From the NCBI RefSeq assembly GCF_015471405.1, contig NZ_BLVZ01000002.1, positions 124,001 to 188,000 of the forward strand: a stretch of 64,000 nucleotides of DNA, written 5' to 3'. This document shows, in pieces, positions 1 through 7,348 of the stretch. Source of the stretch: Pseudomonas cichorii. Its GTDB lineage: Bacteria; Pseudomonadota; Gammaproteobacteria; Pseudomonadales; Pseudomonadaceae. Position 1 is the first letter of the stretch. The number at the start of each line of letters is the position of its first letter. Position numbers and translations under genes: made by a program. The notes under the pieces are model-generated. The model made no database searches. It worked only from the letters and a program-made list of their open reading frames with translations, and was not told the DNA's origin.

Positions 1-85
1 CGGCCAGCAACGGTGAAGTGACGGCCATGCCAAAGGGCAACAGACACGAAGCCAGACGCGCGGCAGGTCGGCGTGACGTACTCAT
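1..85 (-). CDS. N-terminal fragment of an unrecognised exported or membrane protein
   Basis: An open frame runs off the left edge of the window from an ATG at 85-83 on the minus strand. GGAG lies about ten bases upstream, at 98-95, so the start is credible. The 28 visible residues have an arginine-rich N-terminus (MSTSRRPAARLAS) followed by a short hydrophobic stretch (CLLPFGMAVTSPLLA). That looks like a signal peptide or first membrane segment. The gene is divergent from the PepSY gene at 363 and shares its 277-base upstream region. The visible part is too short to name a family, and the frame could still be fortuitous. Confidence 0.4.
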   Translation of the reverse strand, partial: MSTSRRPAARLASCLLPFGMAVTSPLLA

Positions 86-256
86 CAATGAAACTCCAGC
101 GGAATGGGGACCGGGAAAGCGACGAGGCACCATCCGGCCGGGGGCCACCTTTTACGTTCACCGCCGCTTTTTTACAACCTCTGCCTGCCTGCGTCGGAAA
201 CTTTGTCTACCAAGACGCAAGAAGCGACTTTCGGCCAGACACGCACACCTTGAACA

Positions 257-273
257 TTTAAGGATGAATTAAG
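257..273 (+). promoter_or_regulatory. PmrA-type direct-repeat box upstream of the PepSY gene
   Basis: TTTAAG (257-262), a five-base spacer, then ATTAAG (268-273) form a direct repeat of the form HTTAAG-N5-HTTAAG. This is the arrangement known for PmrA-family response regulators. An AT-rich element (ATTAAT, 282-287) lies just downstream and could be the -10 region. The 86-362 stretch around it holds no other gene I can support. Binding by a PmrA/ColR-type regulator is inferred. Confidence 0.5.
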
Positions 274-362
274 TAAGGCGCATTAATCTGGCTTCAACAA
301 AACAGTTGAACGAATCAACTGGTAAAGCATCCATTAAGCAGTCCCATCAGAAGGAATAACCC

Positions 363-668
363 ATGAAACTTATGCCTGCTCTTTTCACCGCCTTTGCACT
401 GACCACTGCTGCCGGTATGGCCCAAGCCGATATTGGCCCTGACGAAGTAATCCGCCTGCAGAAATCCGGCGCAGTCGGGGACTTTGAACAGTTCAACAAA
501 CAGGCACTGGCCAAACACCCAGGCTTCCAGATTCACGATACCGAGCTTGAAAGACACGCTGGCCGTTACGTGTATCAGATCGAGCTGAAAGACGCCAAGG
601 GCGTGGAGTGGGACTTCGAGGTCGACGCCAAGACCGGTGAAGTGCTGCGCGACGCTCAGGATCGCTAA
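363..668 (+). CDS. PepSY domain periplasmic protein
   Basis: A 101-residue protein with a clear signal peptide (about residues 1-22, ending AGMAQA), so the mature form should be periplasmic. The rest is a single small PepSY-type domain. It ends with the typical strands RYVYQIELKDAKGVEWDFEV and DAKTGEVL, the last being the family's characteristic closing motif. PepSY proteins are thought to act as inhibitors or modulators in the envelope and often accompany two-component systems sensing cations or peptides. No kinase or regulator gene is adjacent here, but the PmrA-type box upstream fits that link. The AAGGAA at about 351-356 serves as ribosome binding site. A strong terminator follows at 701-727. 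Family is secure; role is inferred. Confidence 0.85.
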   Translation: MKLMPALFTAFALTTAAGMAQADIGPDEVIRLQKSGAVGDFEQFNKQALAKHPGFQIHDTELERHAGRYVYQIELKDAKGVEWDFEVDAKTGEVLRDAQDR

Positions 669-700
669 GCGATTCGCTCAAGCCTCCCCGTTTGAGAACG

Positions 701-727
701 CTCCCGCATGAACCTTTCATGCGGGAG
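701..727 (+). terminator. Rho-independent terminator after the PepSY gene
   Basis: A perfect 12-base-pair inverted repeat (CTCCCGCATGAA with its complement) with a three-base loop is followed by TTTTTATTTATT. It closes the PepSY transcript and lies 11 bases from the end of the convergent sugar dehydrogenase gene. Confidence 0.9.
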
Positions 728-737
728 TTTTTATTTA

Positions 738-1907
738 TTATTGCAAACCGACTTTAAGCAACTTCCCTTTATCGTCATCGGTCAGCACATACAAGTAACC
801 ATCCGGCCCCTGACGGACATCACGGATGCGTTGTTTCATATCGCCCAGGAAACGTTCTTCGTGAACAATCCGGTCGCCTTCAAACTGCAAGCGGATCAAC
901 TCTTCGGTGGCCAATGCGCCAATAAACAAGTTATGGTCCCAGGCTTTGAAACGGCCGTCGCTATAAAACGCCATGCCGCTAATACCCGGTGACTTTTCCC
1001 ACACATGGAACGGTACTTTCGTGCCTTCAACAAACTTGCCCTTGGCTTCCGGAATCGGTTGCCCGGAATAGTTGATGCCGTGGGTCGCGAGTGGCCAGCC
1101 ATAATTCTGGGCGCGCTCGATGATATTCACCTCGTCACCGCCCTTCGGGCCGTGTTCGTTGGTCCATACGGTTCCGCTCCAGGGGTTCAGGGCCGCGCCC
1201 TGCTGGTTACGATGGCCGTAAGACCAGATTTCGGGGCGCACATTGTTCTGCCCGACGAAGGGGTTGTCTTTCGGGACATTGCCGTCCGGGTAGAGACGCA
1301 CGACCTTGCCTTGCAGCTTGTCCAGGTCCTGGGAAGTCGGACGGTTATTGTTTTCGCCCAGCGCGATGAACAGATAGCCCTCGCGGTCGAAGACCATCCG
1401 CGAACCGAAGTGATTCCCTACCGACAGCTTGGGCTGCTGGCGGAAAATCACGGTGAAGTCTTCCAGTCTGGTCAGGTCGGCCGACAGGCGACCGCGTCCG
1501 GCAGCAGTGCCTGCATTGTCGCCTTCGGCGGCTGTCTTGCCGCTGCCTTCGGAATAGGTCAGGTAGACCAGACGGTCTTTGGCGAAATCAGGAGAAAGCA
1601 CAACATCCAGCAAACCGCCCTGCCCTCTTGCCCAGACTTGTGGAACACCGGAGATCGGGCTGGACAGCTTGCCCTCCGGCGAGACGACACGCAGATTGCC
1701 CGATCGCTCAGTGACCAGAATGCCTTTCTTGTCAGGCAGGAACGCCAGAGCCCAAGGATGATCCAGCCCGCCAACCACTTCACTGACACTGACAGTGCCC
1801 AGCTCGCTCTTGTACTGCTGCACGGCCTCGTCAGCCGCACTGGCAGTCAATGGCAGGCTCAACAAAGCGGTGGCACACATTGTCGCGATCAGGGTTTTTC
1901 TTAACAT
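738..1907 (-). CDS. yliI: PQQ-dependent aldose sugar dehydrogenase (YliI/Asd family)
   Basis: A 389-residue secreted beta-propeller enzyme related to soluble glucose dehydrogenase. Family members oxidise aldose sugars in the periplasm using pyrroloquinoline quinone. The signal peptide is residues 1-24 (MLRKTLIATMCATALLSLP..ASA). Family motifs include HPWALAFLPD and TERSGNL near the N-terminus, SYGHRNQQG in the middle, and NEHGPKGGDEVN followed by YGWP, part of the PQQ/calcium site region. I chose the ATG at 1907 because AAGGA sits about eight bases upstream and the signal peptide then begins normally; a start 18 bases further out would add MHKESP. Length is typical. It is convergent with the PepSY gene. 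The true substrate cannot be read from the sequence. Confidence 0.9.
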   Translation of the reverse strand: MLRKTLIATMCATALLSLPLTASAADEAVQQYKSELGTVSVSEVVGGLDHPWALAFLPDKKGILVTERSGNLRVVSPEGKLSSPISGVPQVWARGQGGLLDVVLSPDFAKDRLVYLTYSEGSGKTAAEGDNAGTAAGRGRLSADLTRLEDFTVIFRQQPKLSVGNHFGSRMVFDREGYLFIALGENNNRPTSQDLDKLQGKVVRLYPDGNVPKDNPFVGQNNVRPEIWSYGHRNQQGAALNPWSGTVWTNEHGPKGGDEVNIIERAQNYGWPLATHGINYSGQPIPEAKGKFVEGTKVPFHVWEKSPGISGMAFYSDGRFKAWDHNLFIGALATEELIRLQFEGDRIVHEERFLGDMKQRIRDVRQGPDGYLYVLTDDDKGKLLKVGLQ

Positions 1908-1958
1908 GGGCGATTCCTTATGCATTGAGTAGAGATCCCGACTTCTGCGGGAGATGAG

Positions 1959-2273
1959 TCATGGGCGTTTAGGCGTGGTGTTCTGATTGGTCGGGCTGGT
2001 CGGGCTGGTTGGCGTCTGACGGGTTGGATAGCCATTGCGGATCCCGCCGTTTTCCAGGGTCGGCTGACGAGGTTCTGGCCCGATGCTCGGACGTACCTGA
2101 GGCGTGCTCGGCTGAGTGCCCTGGCGACTGTTGGGATTGGCGCGATGAATCGGGCTGTTATAGGGGTTGCTGGTGGCACCGTTTCTGCCCGGCTGATCCT
2201 GCGCCTGGGCAATGCCGATACCTGACAAGGCAACGAGCGCCGCGATTGCGAGGTTTCGCACAAAACTGTTCAT
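1959..2273 (-). CDS. Small secreted protein rich in Pro, Asn and Thr
   Basis: About 104 residues with a clear signal peptide (MNSFVRNLAIAALVALSGIGIAQAQ). The mature part has low complexity, with RPSIGPEPRQPTLENGG and TSPTSPTNQNTTP, and looks disordered. GAGGG lies about eight bases before the ATG at 2273; a GTG one codon earlier is also possible. I recognise no domain. Similar short exported proteins are common in Pseudomonas and have no known role. It sits just upstream of the sugar dehydrogenase on the same strand (51-base gap), so the two could be co-transcribed. Confidence 0.6.
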   Translation of the reverse strand: MNSFVRNLAIAALVALSGIGIAQAQDQPGRNGATSNPYNSPIHRANPNSRQGTQPSTPQVRPSIGPEPRQPTLENGGIRNGYPTRQTPTSPTSPTNQNTTPKRP

Positions 2274-2467
2274 CACTTGCCCTCAAGGGAAATGGTAAGG
2301 CTTTGATAGCGATTGGGTTGTCAGGTTCGACCTTGAATGACAGATGAGCAAGTTTATAACGAGGGAGTTTGTAACAAGGATGGTCTGGGGCAAGGCAACA
2401 CAAAACGATGTGGGAGGCTGCGTGGTGTTGACGCAGCGCTCCGACGTCGTGCTCGCACCTGCGGATT

Positions 2468-3649
2468 TCAGGCTGTCTGGGGAATGCTCGCGGTAAAGGT
2501 CGTGCCATGTTCGGCCATGGAAAGGACGGTCACGTCTCCCAGGTGTGCCCGGGCAATCTCCCGGACAATGAACAATCCCAGGCCAACGCTGCGATTTTCA
2601 TCCGTGTCACCTGAGTTGCGCACAGCAGGCTCGAACAGGTTATCAAGCATTTCGGGCGGTATCGGCTCCCCGAAGTTATGCACCGACAATCGAACCCGGT
2701 TCGACTCCAGCGCGGAGGTCACCACAATTTCCCCATCCACCGAGCCATAGTTGATGGCATTGGCAACCAGGTTACTGATGACCTGCACCAATCGGTCTGC
2801 ATCGGCAATACAGGGGCCCTGGCCTTCGCAACGATGAGTGATGACATGGCCAGGGAATGCCCCGCGCATTTCCTCAACACAGCGGGCAATCACGGCATGC
2901 AGGTCAATGGGCAGAGGAGAAACCGAGATGCCGCGCCCGACTCTTGCATCGGTGAAATCCAGCAGATCGACAATCATGCGCTGGGCGCGGTCGGTTGCAT
3001 GATTGATGTGGCCCAGCATGCGTTCCTGCCGGGGTTCCAGCGCGCTACGCCCCAGCAATCCGGACGCCATCTTGATCGCCGATAACGGATTGCGCAGGTC
3101 ATGGCTGAAAATGCTCACCATCTGCTCGGCAAAGATCGCCCGGATTTCGGCCTCGACATGGGCCAGGCGCAAGCGGTTGCGGGCCGATGTCAGCTCTGTC
3201 TGGACGCTCATCTGTTGCAGCAGCAGCTCTTCGGCAAGCTTTTGCGCCGACAGCAGTTCACGTTCGTACTTGTTGCGCTCTTCAGCCACAAACACTGCAA
3301 GTTCATGGAAGAAGCCGCCAGCATGTTCACGGCGTATACCGTTGAGCATCATCGGGATCGGGCGGCCATCAGCATGAAGCAGCTCAAGTTTGACTTCGGC
3401 AACCGAACCACGGGCCTGTAGCAGAGGCGCCCAGTGAGTCTGATGGAAAATCTTGCCGGCCATGCTCAACAAGTCTTGAAAACGCCGCCCCAGCAGCGAC
3501 TCGCGCTCCATGCCCAACCAGACACAGAAGGCCTGGTTGACCCGTTCGATGGTGCCGTTTTCCCGTGTCAGCAATAAACCGCAGGCAGCTCCGTCAAACA
3601 GGTCGTCAGCATCAGGCAAGGCAGGTGAATCAGACCGCATGTTCGGCAT
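2468..3649 (-). CDS. PAS-domain sensor histidine kinase, partner of the RsbQ-like hydrolase
   Basis: About 393 residues with no membrane segment, so a cytoplasmic kinase. Domain order is PAS (about 15-125), a coiled-coil linker (about 125-165), HisKA with the phospho-acceptor motif SHDLRNPLSAIK (His near 183), then HATPase_c with the N box NLVANAINYG and the G box VGLGLFIVREIARAH. The PAS segment KIFHQTHWAPLLQARGSV is of the kind found in RsbP-like PP2C phosphatases. The gene overlaps the upstream hydrolase by about 20 bases, so the two are translationally coupled. ATGs at 3649 and 3640 are both possible; neither has a good ribosome binding site, as expected for coupling. No response regulator gene is adjacent. 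Kinase assignment is secure; signal and target are unknown. Confidence 0.88.
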   Translation of the reverse strand: MPNMRSDSPALPDADDLFDGAACGLLLTRENGTIERVNQAFCVWLGMERESLLGRRFQDLLSMAGKIFHQTHWAPLLQARGSVAEVKLELLHADGRPIPMMLNGIRREHAGGFFHELAVFVAEERNKYERELLSAQKLAEELLLQQMSVQTELTSARNRLRLAHVEAEIRAIFAEQMVSIFSHDLRNPLSAIKMASGLLGRSALEPRQERMLGHINHATDRAQRMIVDLLDFTDARVGRGISVSPLPIDLHAVIARCVEEMRGAFPGHVITHRCEGQGPCIADADRLVQVISNLVANAINYGSVDGEIVVTSALESNRVRLSVHNFGEPIPPEMLDNLFEPAVRNSGDTDENRSVGLGLFIVREIARAHLGDVTVLSMAEHGTTFTASIPQTA

Positions 3650-4451
3650 ATCCAAAAGGTTGCAGGAATTCGCTCATCGCCGCGATACAGGCTTTGGGCG
3701 CACTCATGTGAGGATAGTGGCCGACGTTTTCGATGACGCGCAATGTGCTGTTCTCAATGACACGGTTAAGGTACTCGCCCACCTGGACCGGCACGATCAT
3801 GTCATCGCTACATTGCAGAATCAGGGTTTTACCCGAAAAATTCGCGACATCCCTGCGGTGGTCCGACATGAAGGTCACGCGGGCAAACTGCTTGGCGATA
3901 TCGGCATTGGTGCGACAGAAACTGTCGGCCAGTTCCTCGCCCAGTTCGGGACGGTCAGAAGAGCCCATCAGCGTTGGCGCCATGGTGCTGGACCAGCCCA
4001 GATAGTTGCTTTCCAGGGTATGCAGCAATGAGTCGATATCCGCCTGGCTGAAACCGCCGACGTAATCGTCATCGTTGAGGTAGCGAGGCGACGGGCCGAC
4101 CATGATGTGGGCGGCAAAACGACCGGGAGCCTGGATTTCAGACAGTACCGCGATCATGGCGCTGACCGAATGCCCGACATGAATGACAGGCCCGGTATTG
4201 GCGAACTCCTCGACAACTTCCAGCAAATCGCTGGCATAACCGCGCAGGGAGGCATATTTGTGCGGGAAGTAAGCCGACAACTCGGACTTCCCGCTGCCCA
4301 CCAGATCAAACAGCACGACCTTGAAATGTTTGGCGAACACCGGCGCGATGAAGCGCCACATGTTTTGATTGCAGCCAAAACCGTGAGCAAAAATCAATGT
4401 GGCCGGTCCATCGCCCATGACGTTTACGTTATTGCGTCGCTGAACCGGCAT
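3630..4451 (-). CDS. RsbQ/KAI2-like alpha/beta hydrolase, probable small-molecule sensor
   Basis: A 273-residue alpha/beta hydrolase. The oxyanion region is FAHGFGCNQNMW, the nucleophile elbow GHSVSAMI (Ser95), the acid is in CSDDMIVP and the His in VGHYPHMS. The GHSVSAMI elbow and the GFGCNQ loop are hallmarks of the RsbQ/D14/KAI2 group. In Bacillus, RsbQ binds or hydrolyses a small hydrophobic ligand and activates the PAS phosphatase RsbP. In plants the relatives perceive strigolactones and karrikins. Here the partner is a PAS histidine kinase, overlapping by 20 bases. GGAG eight bases before 4451 fixes the start. That the pair forms an energy-stress or ligand-sensing module is inferred. 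Confidence 0.87.
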   Translation of the reverse strand: MPVQRRNNVNVMGDGPATLIFAHGFGCNQNMWRFIAPVFAKHFKVVLFDLVGSGKSELSAYFPHKYASLRGYASDLLEVVEEFANTGPVIHVGHSVSAMIAVLSEIQAPGRFAAHIMVGPSPRYLNDDDYVGGFSQADIDSLLHTLESNYLGWSSTMAPTLMGSSDRPELGEELADSFCRTNADIAKQFARVTFMSDHRRDVANFSGKTLILQCSDDMIVPVQVGEYLNRVIENSTLRVIENVGHYPHMSAPKACIAAMSEFLQPFGYAEHAV

Positions 4452-4532
4452 TACTGACTCCGTACCACATGAACAATGAGTCGAGATTAACACCCTTCAC
4501 AGAGCCCGCGAAGGCTTGATAGCACTAAGCTT

Positions 4533-4970
4533 TCACTCCCCGATGTCTTCACTCCACAGCTCAGGCTTGCAGGCGATGAAACCATGCATCATGTGCTGGC
4601 AAGTCGTGTCGTGCAGCACATCGACTTGCACCCCACGGGAGCGCAAAAGCTCCTCTTCGCCCATGAATGTCTCGTTTTCGCCCACGATGACCTTGCCGAT
4701 GCCATAAAGCAGAATCGCACCGCTGCACATCGCACAGGGCGACAACGTGGTATAGAGCACAGAGTCGCGATAAACGCTGGCAGGCTGGCGACCCGCGTTT
4801 TCCAGGGCGTCCATCTCGCCATGCTTGATTGCACTGCCCTCTTGTACCCGGCGATTGTGTCCACGCCCGATGATCTTGCCGTCATGAACGATGACCGAAC
4901 CGATAGGAATCCCGCCCTCGGCCAATCCCTGTTGCGCCTCATCAATGGCGGCTTGCATGAATAGGTCCAT
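4533..4970 (-). CDS. Cytosine deaminase, Fcy1-like nucleobase deaminase family
   Basis: 145 residues of the zinc-dependent cytidine deaminase fold. Zinc and catalytic residues are in HGEMDALENAGR (His50, Glu52) and TLSPCAMCSGAI (Cys79, Cys82). The spacing, the LENAGR motif and the C-terminal tail ending W-EDIGE closely resemble yeast cytosine deaminase Fcy1 (158 residues), not the bacterial TIM-barrel CodA or tRNA deaminase TadA. The enzyme probably deaminates cytosine or a related base for pyrimidine salvage. The start at 4970 has GAGGAA about nine bases upstream; a longer frame extends to 5054 without support. It stands alone, 81 bases from the RsbQ-like gene. Exact substrate unproven. Confidence 0.85.
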   Translation of the reverse strand: MDLFMQAAIDEAQQGLAEGGIPIGSVIVHDGKIIGRGHNRRVQEGSAIKHGEMDALENAGRQPASVYRDSVLYTTLSPCAMCSGAILLYGIGKVIVGENETFMGEEELLRSRGVQVDVLHDTTCQHMMHGFIACKPELWSEDIGE

Positions 4971-5093
4971 GGTGTTGTTCCTCGCTTTCGTGTTGCTTTG
5001 ATAGGAGCAGGCTCTGTACGAAATGTGTTCGAGCGAAGGTGAGCCTGTTTTCAACGCTGCATCACCGAACGCAGGTGGATTTCCTGCAGAGCC

Positions 5094-5621
5094 TCAATGG
5101 GCGAGTGACTTCTGAGCATTGCCCAGCGCTTGGGCAACGAAAGCCTTCAGCAGTTCGGACGAACGCGCTTTCATCTGTGCGCCGACCTCGTTGTTCCTGG
5201 CCTTGAACTTGTTCATCAAGGACAGGGAACTGCTGCCCTGATTCAGAGACTGCAATTCTTGCGCCGTAAAGGAATGAGCATAGGCTGCCGCAAGATTGCG
5301 GTCCCACTGCATCTGATAGGTGGGTTGCAGACGCTGCAATTCCTTGTGCACCAGGTCCTGAGCCTGGGTCTTGCCAATGGACTGGACAAGGCTTGCAAAG
5401 GTGACGGTGCGCGACGCGACCTGATAACCCAGCCAGGCCAGGCTGTCGCCAAGATGGCGTTCCTGAACGAACAGCAGCGCCGTATCGTCCGCGTCTTCAT
5501 CGGCGCGAACATCCAGAGTCAGCGCCAAGGACAGCAGCAGGCTGCATCCCAAAAGGGTCAGGCTTGTTCTGGATACACGTGCCCTGAATACAACAGGCGG
5601 CAGACCCTGATAGTCATTCAT
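5094..5621 (-). CDS. DUF2059-like exported protein
   Basis: About 175 residues. A hydrophobic segment at about 17-40 (SRTSLTLLGCSLLLSLALTLDVRA) is a signal peptide or N-terminal anchor. The helical C-terminal half contains HSFTAQELQSLNQ and ends in long amphipathic helices, which resembles DUF2059. The start at 5621 has a very strong ribosome binding site (GGGAGGAGG); a longer frame to 5711 is less likely. DUF2059 proteins are periplasmic and of unknown function. The domain match is by eye and moderate. The neighbour on the left is the deaminase and on the right a GNAT gene, and neither suggests a role. Confidence 0.65.
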   Translation of the reverse strand: MNDYQGLPPVVFRARVSRTSLTLLGCSLLLSLALTLDVRADEDADDTALLFVQERHLGDSLAWLGYQVASRTVTFASLVQSIGKTQAQDLVHKELQRLQPTYQMQWDRNLAAAYAHSFTAQELQSLNQGSSSLSLMNKFKARNNEVGAQMKARSSELLKAFVAQALGNAQKSLAH

Positions 5622-5718
5622 GGCCTCCTCCCGAGATGAATTGACTGCAACCTTGAACTTAACAGTTAATCCACGCTTTTCCAGAGTCGGGGTCGCATCC
5701 CGTCGAGTCATGCCGTTA

Positions 5719-6258
5719 TCAGGAAGATCCCGTCAGCCATTGCTCACACGTCATGCGATAAATCCGTACACCCAGGCGATGGTATTGGCTATGAATAAAG
5801 CCGCTGAACCCTGTCTTGCGCAGGATATTCACCGAAGCGGTGTTTTCAGGCTGCACGATTGCAATGACCGAAGGCATGCCCAGCACGGCAAAGCCGTGCT
5901 GCAACATGGCCCGAACGGCTTCGGTGGCAAGGCCCTGGCCCCAGAAGGCGGTGCCCAGCCGGTAGCCGATCTCGACTTCCCGGACGCCATCCACCCGTTC
6001 GGCGTTAAACCCGCAAAATCCGGCGAGCCGTGACGAAGCCTTTTCAATCACGGCCATCGGCCCAAAGCCATCGGTGTCATAGCAATGGATACAGCCCTGA
6101 ACGAACTCGGCGGTGGCTTGTTCGCTGAGCACGCCCCGGACCGAATAGCGCATGACCTGAGCATCCCCAAGAATCGCCGCCAGGGCCGGGATATCGGTGC
6201 TGCCCAGCTCACGGATCAGCAAGCGGGGAGTATGCAATTCAACAGGTTTTCGGCTCAT
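5719..6258 (-). CDS. GNAT family N-acetyltransferase (RimJ/RimL type)
   Basis: 179 residues covering a single GNAT fold of the RimJ/RimL subgroup. It opens with the usual ELHTPRLLIRELGSTDIPAL and has the acetyl-CoA binding loop in YRLGTAFWGQGLATEAVRAML. The late motif ENTASVNILRKTGFSGF is also typical. Such enzymes acetylate protein N-termini, amino acids or small amines. The ATG at 6258 lacks a clear ribosome binding site, but the first strand needs this start. It is divergent from a second, unrelated GNAT gene at 6347. Family is secure; substrate unknown. Confidence 0.85.
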   Translation of the reverse strand: MSRKPVELHTPRLLIRELGSTDIPALAAILGDAQVMRYSVRGVLSEQATAEFVQGCIHCYDTDGFGPMAVIEKASSRLAGFCGFNAERVDGVREVEIGYRLGTAFWGQGLATEAVRAMLQHGFAVLGMPSVIAIVQPENTASVNILRKTGFSGFIHSQYHRLGVRIYRMTCEQWLTGSS

Positions 6259-6346
6259 GGATAAATCATAGACCGCGGTTGATATGAGTCACGTCAGCGG
6301 GTCGGGCCTCTGTATGATGGCCCGCCTCGAACAGCAGAGCCCGACC

Positions 6347-6760
6347 ATGCCCGACATTCAGTTCAGCATCCTGCCTGATGCCTGCCGCCCCTTGCTGGAC
6401 AAGTTCTACCGCGAGCATAAATCGTCCATGCGCGCCGTGCCCCGCGGGACTCTGTGGGTGGCAAAACAGTCGCAGATCGTCGGCGCTCTTTGCCTGAGCG
6501 AAGTCGCCGACGGACATTGGCTGACCGGGTTGTTTGTCGACCCGCACCTGCGTGGCCAGGCCGTTGCACGACGCCTGATCGGGCATGCCGTGGAGCCATT
6601 GGCGGGGCCGGTCTGGCTGTTCTGTCATCCGGATTTGCTGGAGTTCTATCGGCTGAGTGGTTTCGAGCCAGCCCAGAGGCTGCCGCATGCACTGGGCGAA
6701 AAGTTCATGCGCTTCAGCCGCAGCAAGGCGCTGGTTGCCTTGTGCCGGGCAGGCCACTGA
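6347..6760 (+). CDS. Small GNAT family N-acetyltransferase
   Basis: About 137 residues. A GNAT core is visible: LWVAKQSQIVGALCLSEV followed by WLTGLFVDPHLRGQAVARRLI, with the acetyl-CoA loop near LRGQAVAR, and a final LEFYRLSGFEPAQ helix-strand unit. The loop reads RGQAVA where R/Q-x-x-G-x-G/A is usual, so the last position is relaxed. I place the start at 6347 (MPDIQFSILPD); in-frame ATGs upstream at 6314 and 6317 are possible. It converges on the peptide deformylase gene with only one base between the two. Substrate unknown. Confidence 0.75.
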   Translation: MPDIQFSILPDACRPLLDKFYREHKSSMRAVPRGTLWVAKQSQIVGALCLSEVADGHWLTGLFVDPHLRGQAVARRLIGHAVEPLAGPVWLFCHPDLLEFYRLSGFEPAQRLPHALGEKFMRFSRSKALVALCRAGH

Positions 6761-6761
6761 G

Positions 6762-7301
6762 TCAGTCGTCGGCGTTGGGGTCCATGTCCGGGAACATGAC
6801 CTCGATAAAGCCGAACTTGCTGAAGTCGGTGATGCGCGAAGGGTACAACCGACCGATCAGGTGATCGCATTCATGCTGCACCACCCGCGCATGAAAACCC
6901 TGGGCGATGCGCTGGATCGGCTGGCCGTCGGGGTCAAAACCTTCATAGCGAATGCTTTCGTAGCGATCGACCATGCCACGCAGGCCCGGCACCGACAGAC
7001 AACCTTCCCAGCCCGCTTCAAGGGTTGGGCTCAGTGGCGTGATCAGCGGGTTGAGCAGGATGGTCTGCGGCACCGCTTCGGCATGGGGATAGCGCTCACT
7101 GCGCTCGAAACCGAATATCACCAGTTGCAGATCGACACCGATCTGCGGCGCAGCGAGGCCAACGCCGCCGACACTTTTCATGGTCTCGAACATATCGGCA
7201 ATCAGCGTCTTGAGTTCGCTGCTGCCAAACATCTCACGGGGCACAGGCGGCGCAATGCGCAACAAGCGCTCGTCGCCCATCTTCAGAATGTTGCGGATCA
7301 T
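6762..7301 (-). CDS. def: Peptide deformylase
   Basis: 179 residues with all three deformylase motifs: [10 protein letters not shown] (46-55), EGCLSVPG with the metal ligand Cys101, and QHECDHL with His143, His147 and catalytic Glu144. The enzyme removes the formyl group from nascent N-terminal methionine. The usual housekeeping def is encoded next to fmt and dprA; here neither neighbour is present, so this is likely a second, paralogous copy. The C-terminus is rich in acidic residues (PDMDPNADD). The first strand begins directly at [10 protein letters not shown], which supports the start. Copy number in the genome cannot be told from this window. Confidence 0.93.
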   Translation of the reverse strand: MIRNILKMGDERLLRIAPPVPREMFGSSELKTLIADMFETMKSVGGVGLAAPQIGVDLQLVIFGFERSERYPHAEAVPQTILLNPLITPLSPTLEAGWEGCLSVPGLRGMVDRYESIRYEGFDPDGQPIQRIAQGFHARVVQHECDHLIGRLYPSRITDFSKFGFIEVMFPDMDPNADD

Positions 7302-7348
7302 GGTGAGTGTCGGTCCCTTGAACGAAAAAGCGATTCTGGCACTCTGGC

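Noticed and set aside
18..272. Plus-strand open frame of 84 codons at the left edge
   Set aside because: Arg-rich translation with no domain, no ribosome binding site, and it overlaps the minus-strand start at 85 and the PmrA-type box.
1005..1904. 299-codon plus-strand frame opposite the sugar dehydrogenase gene
   Set aside because: Antisense to a gene with clear family motifs; the frame reflects codon bias.
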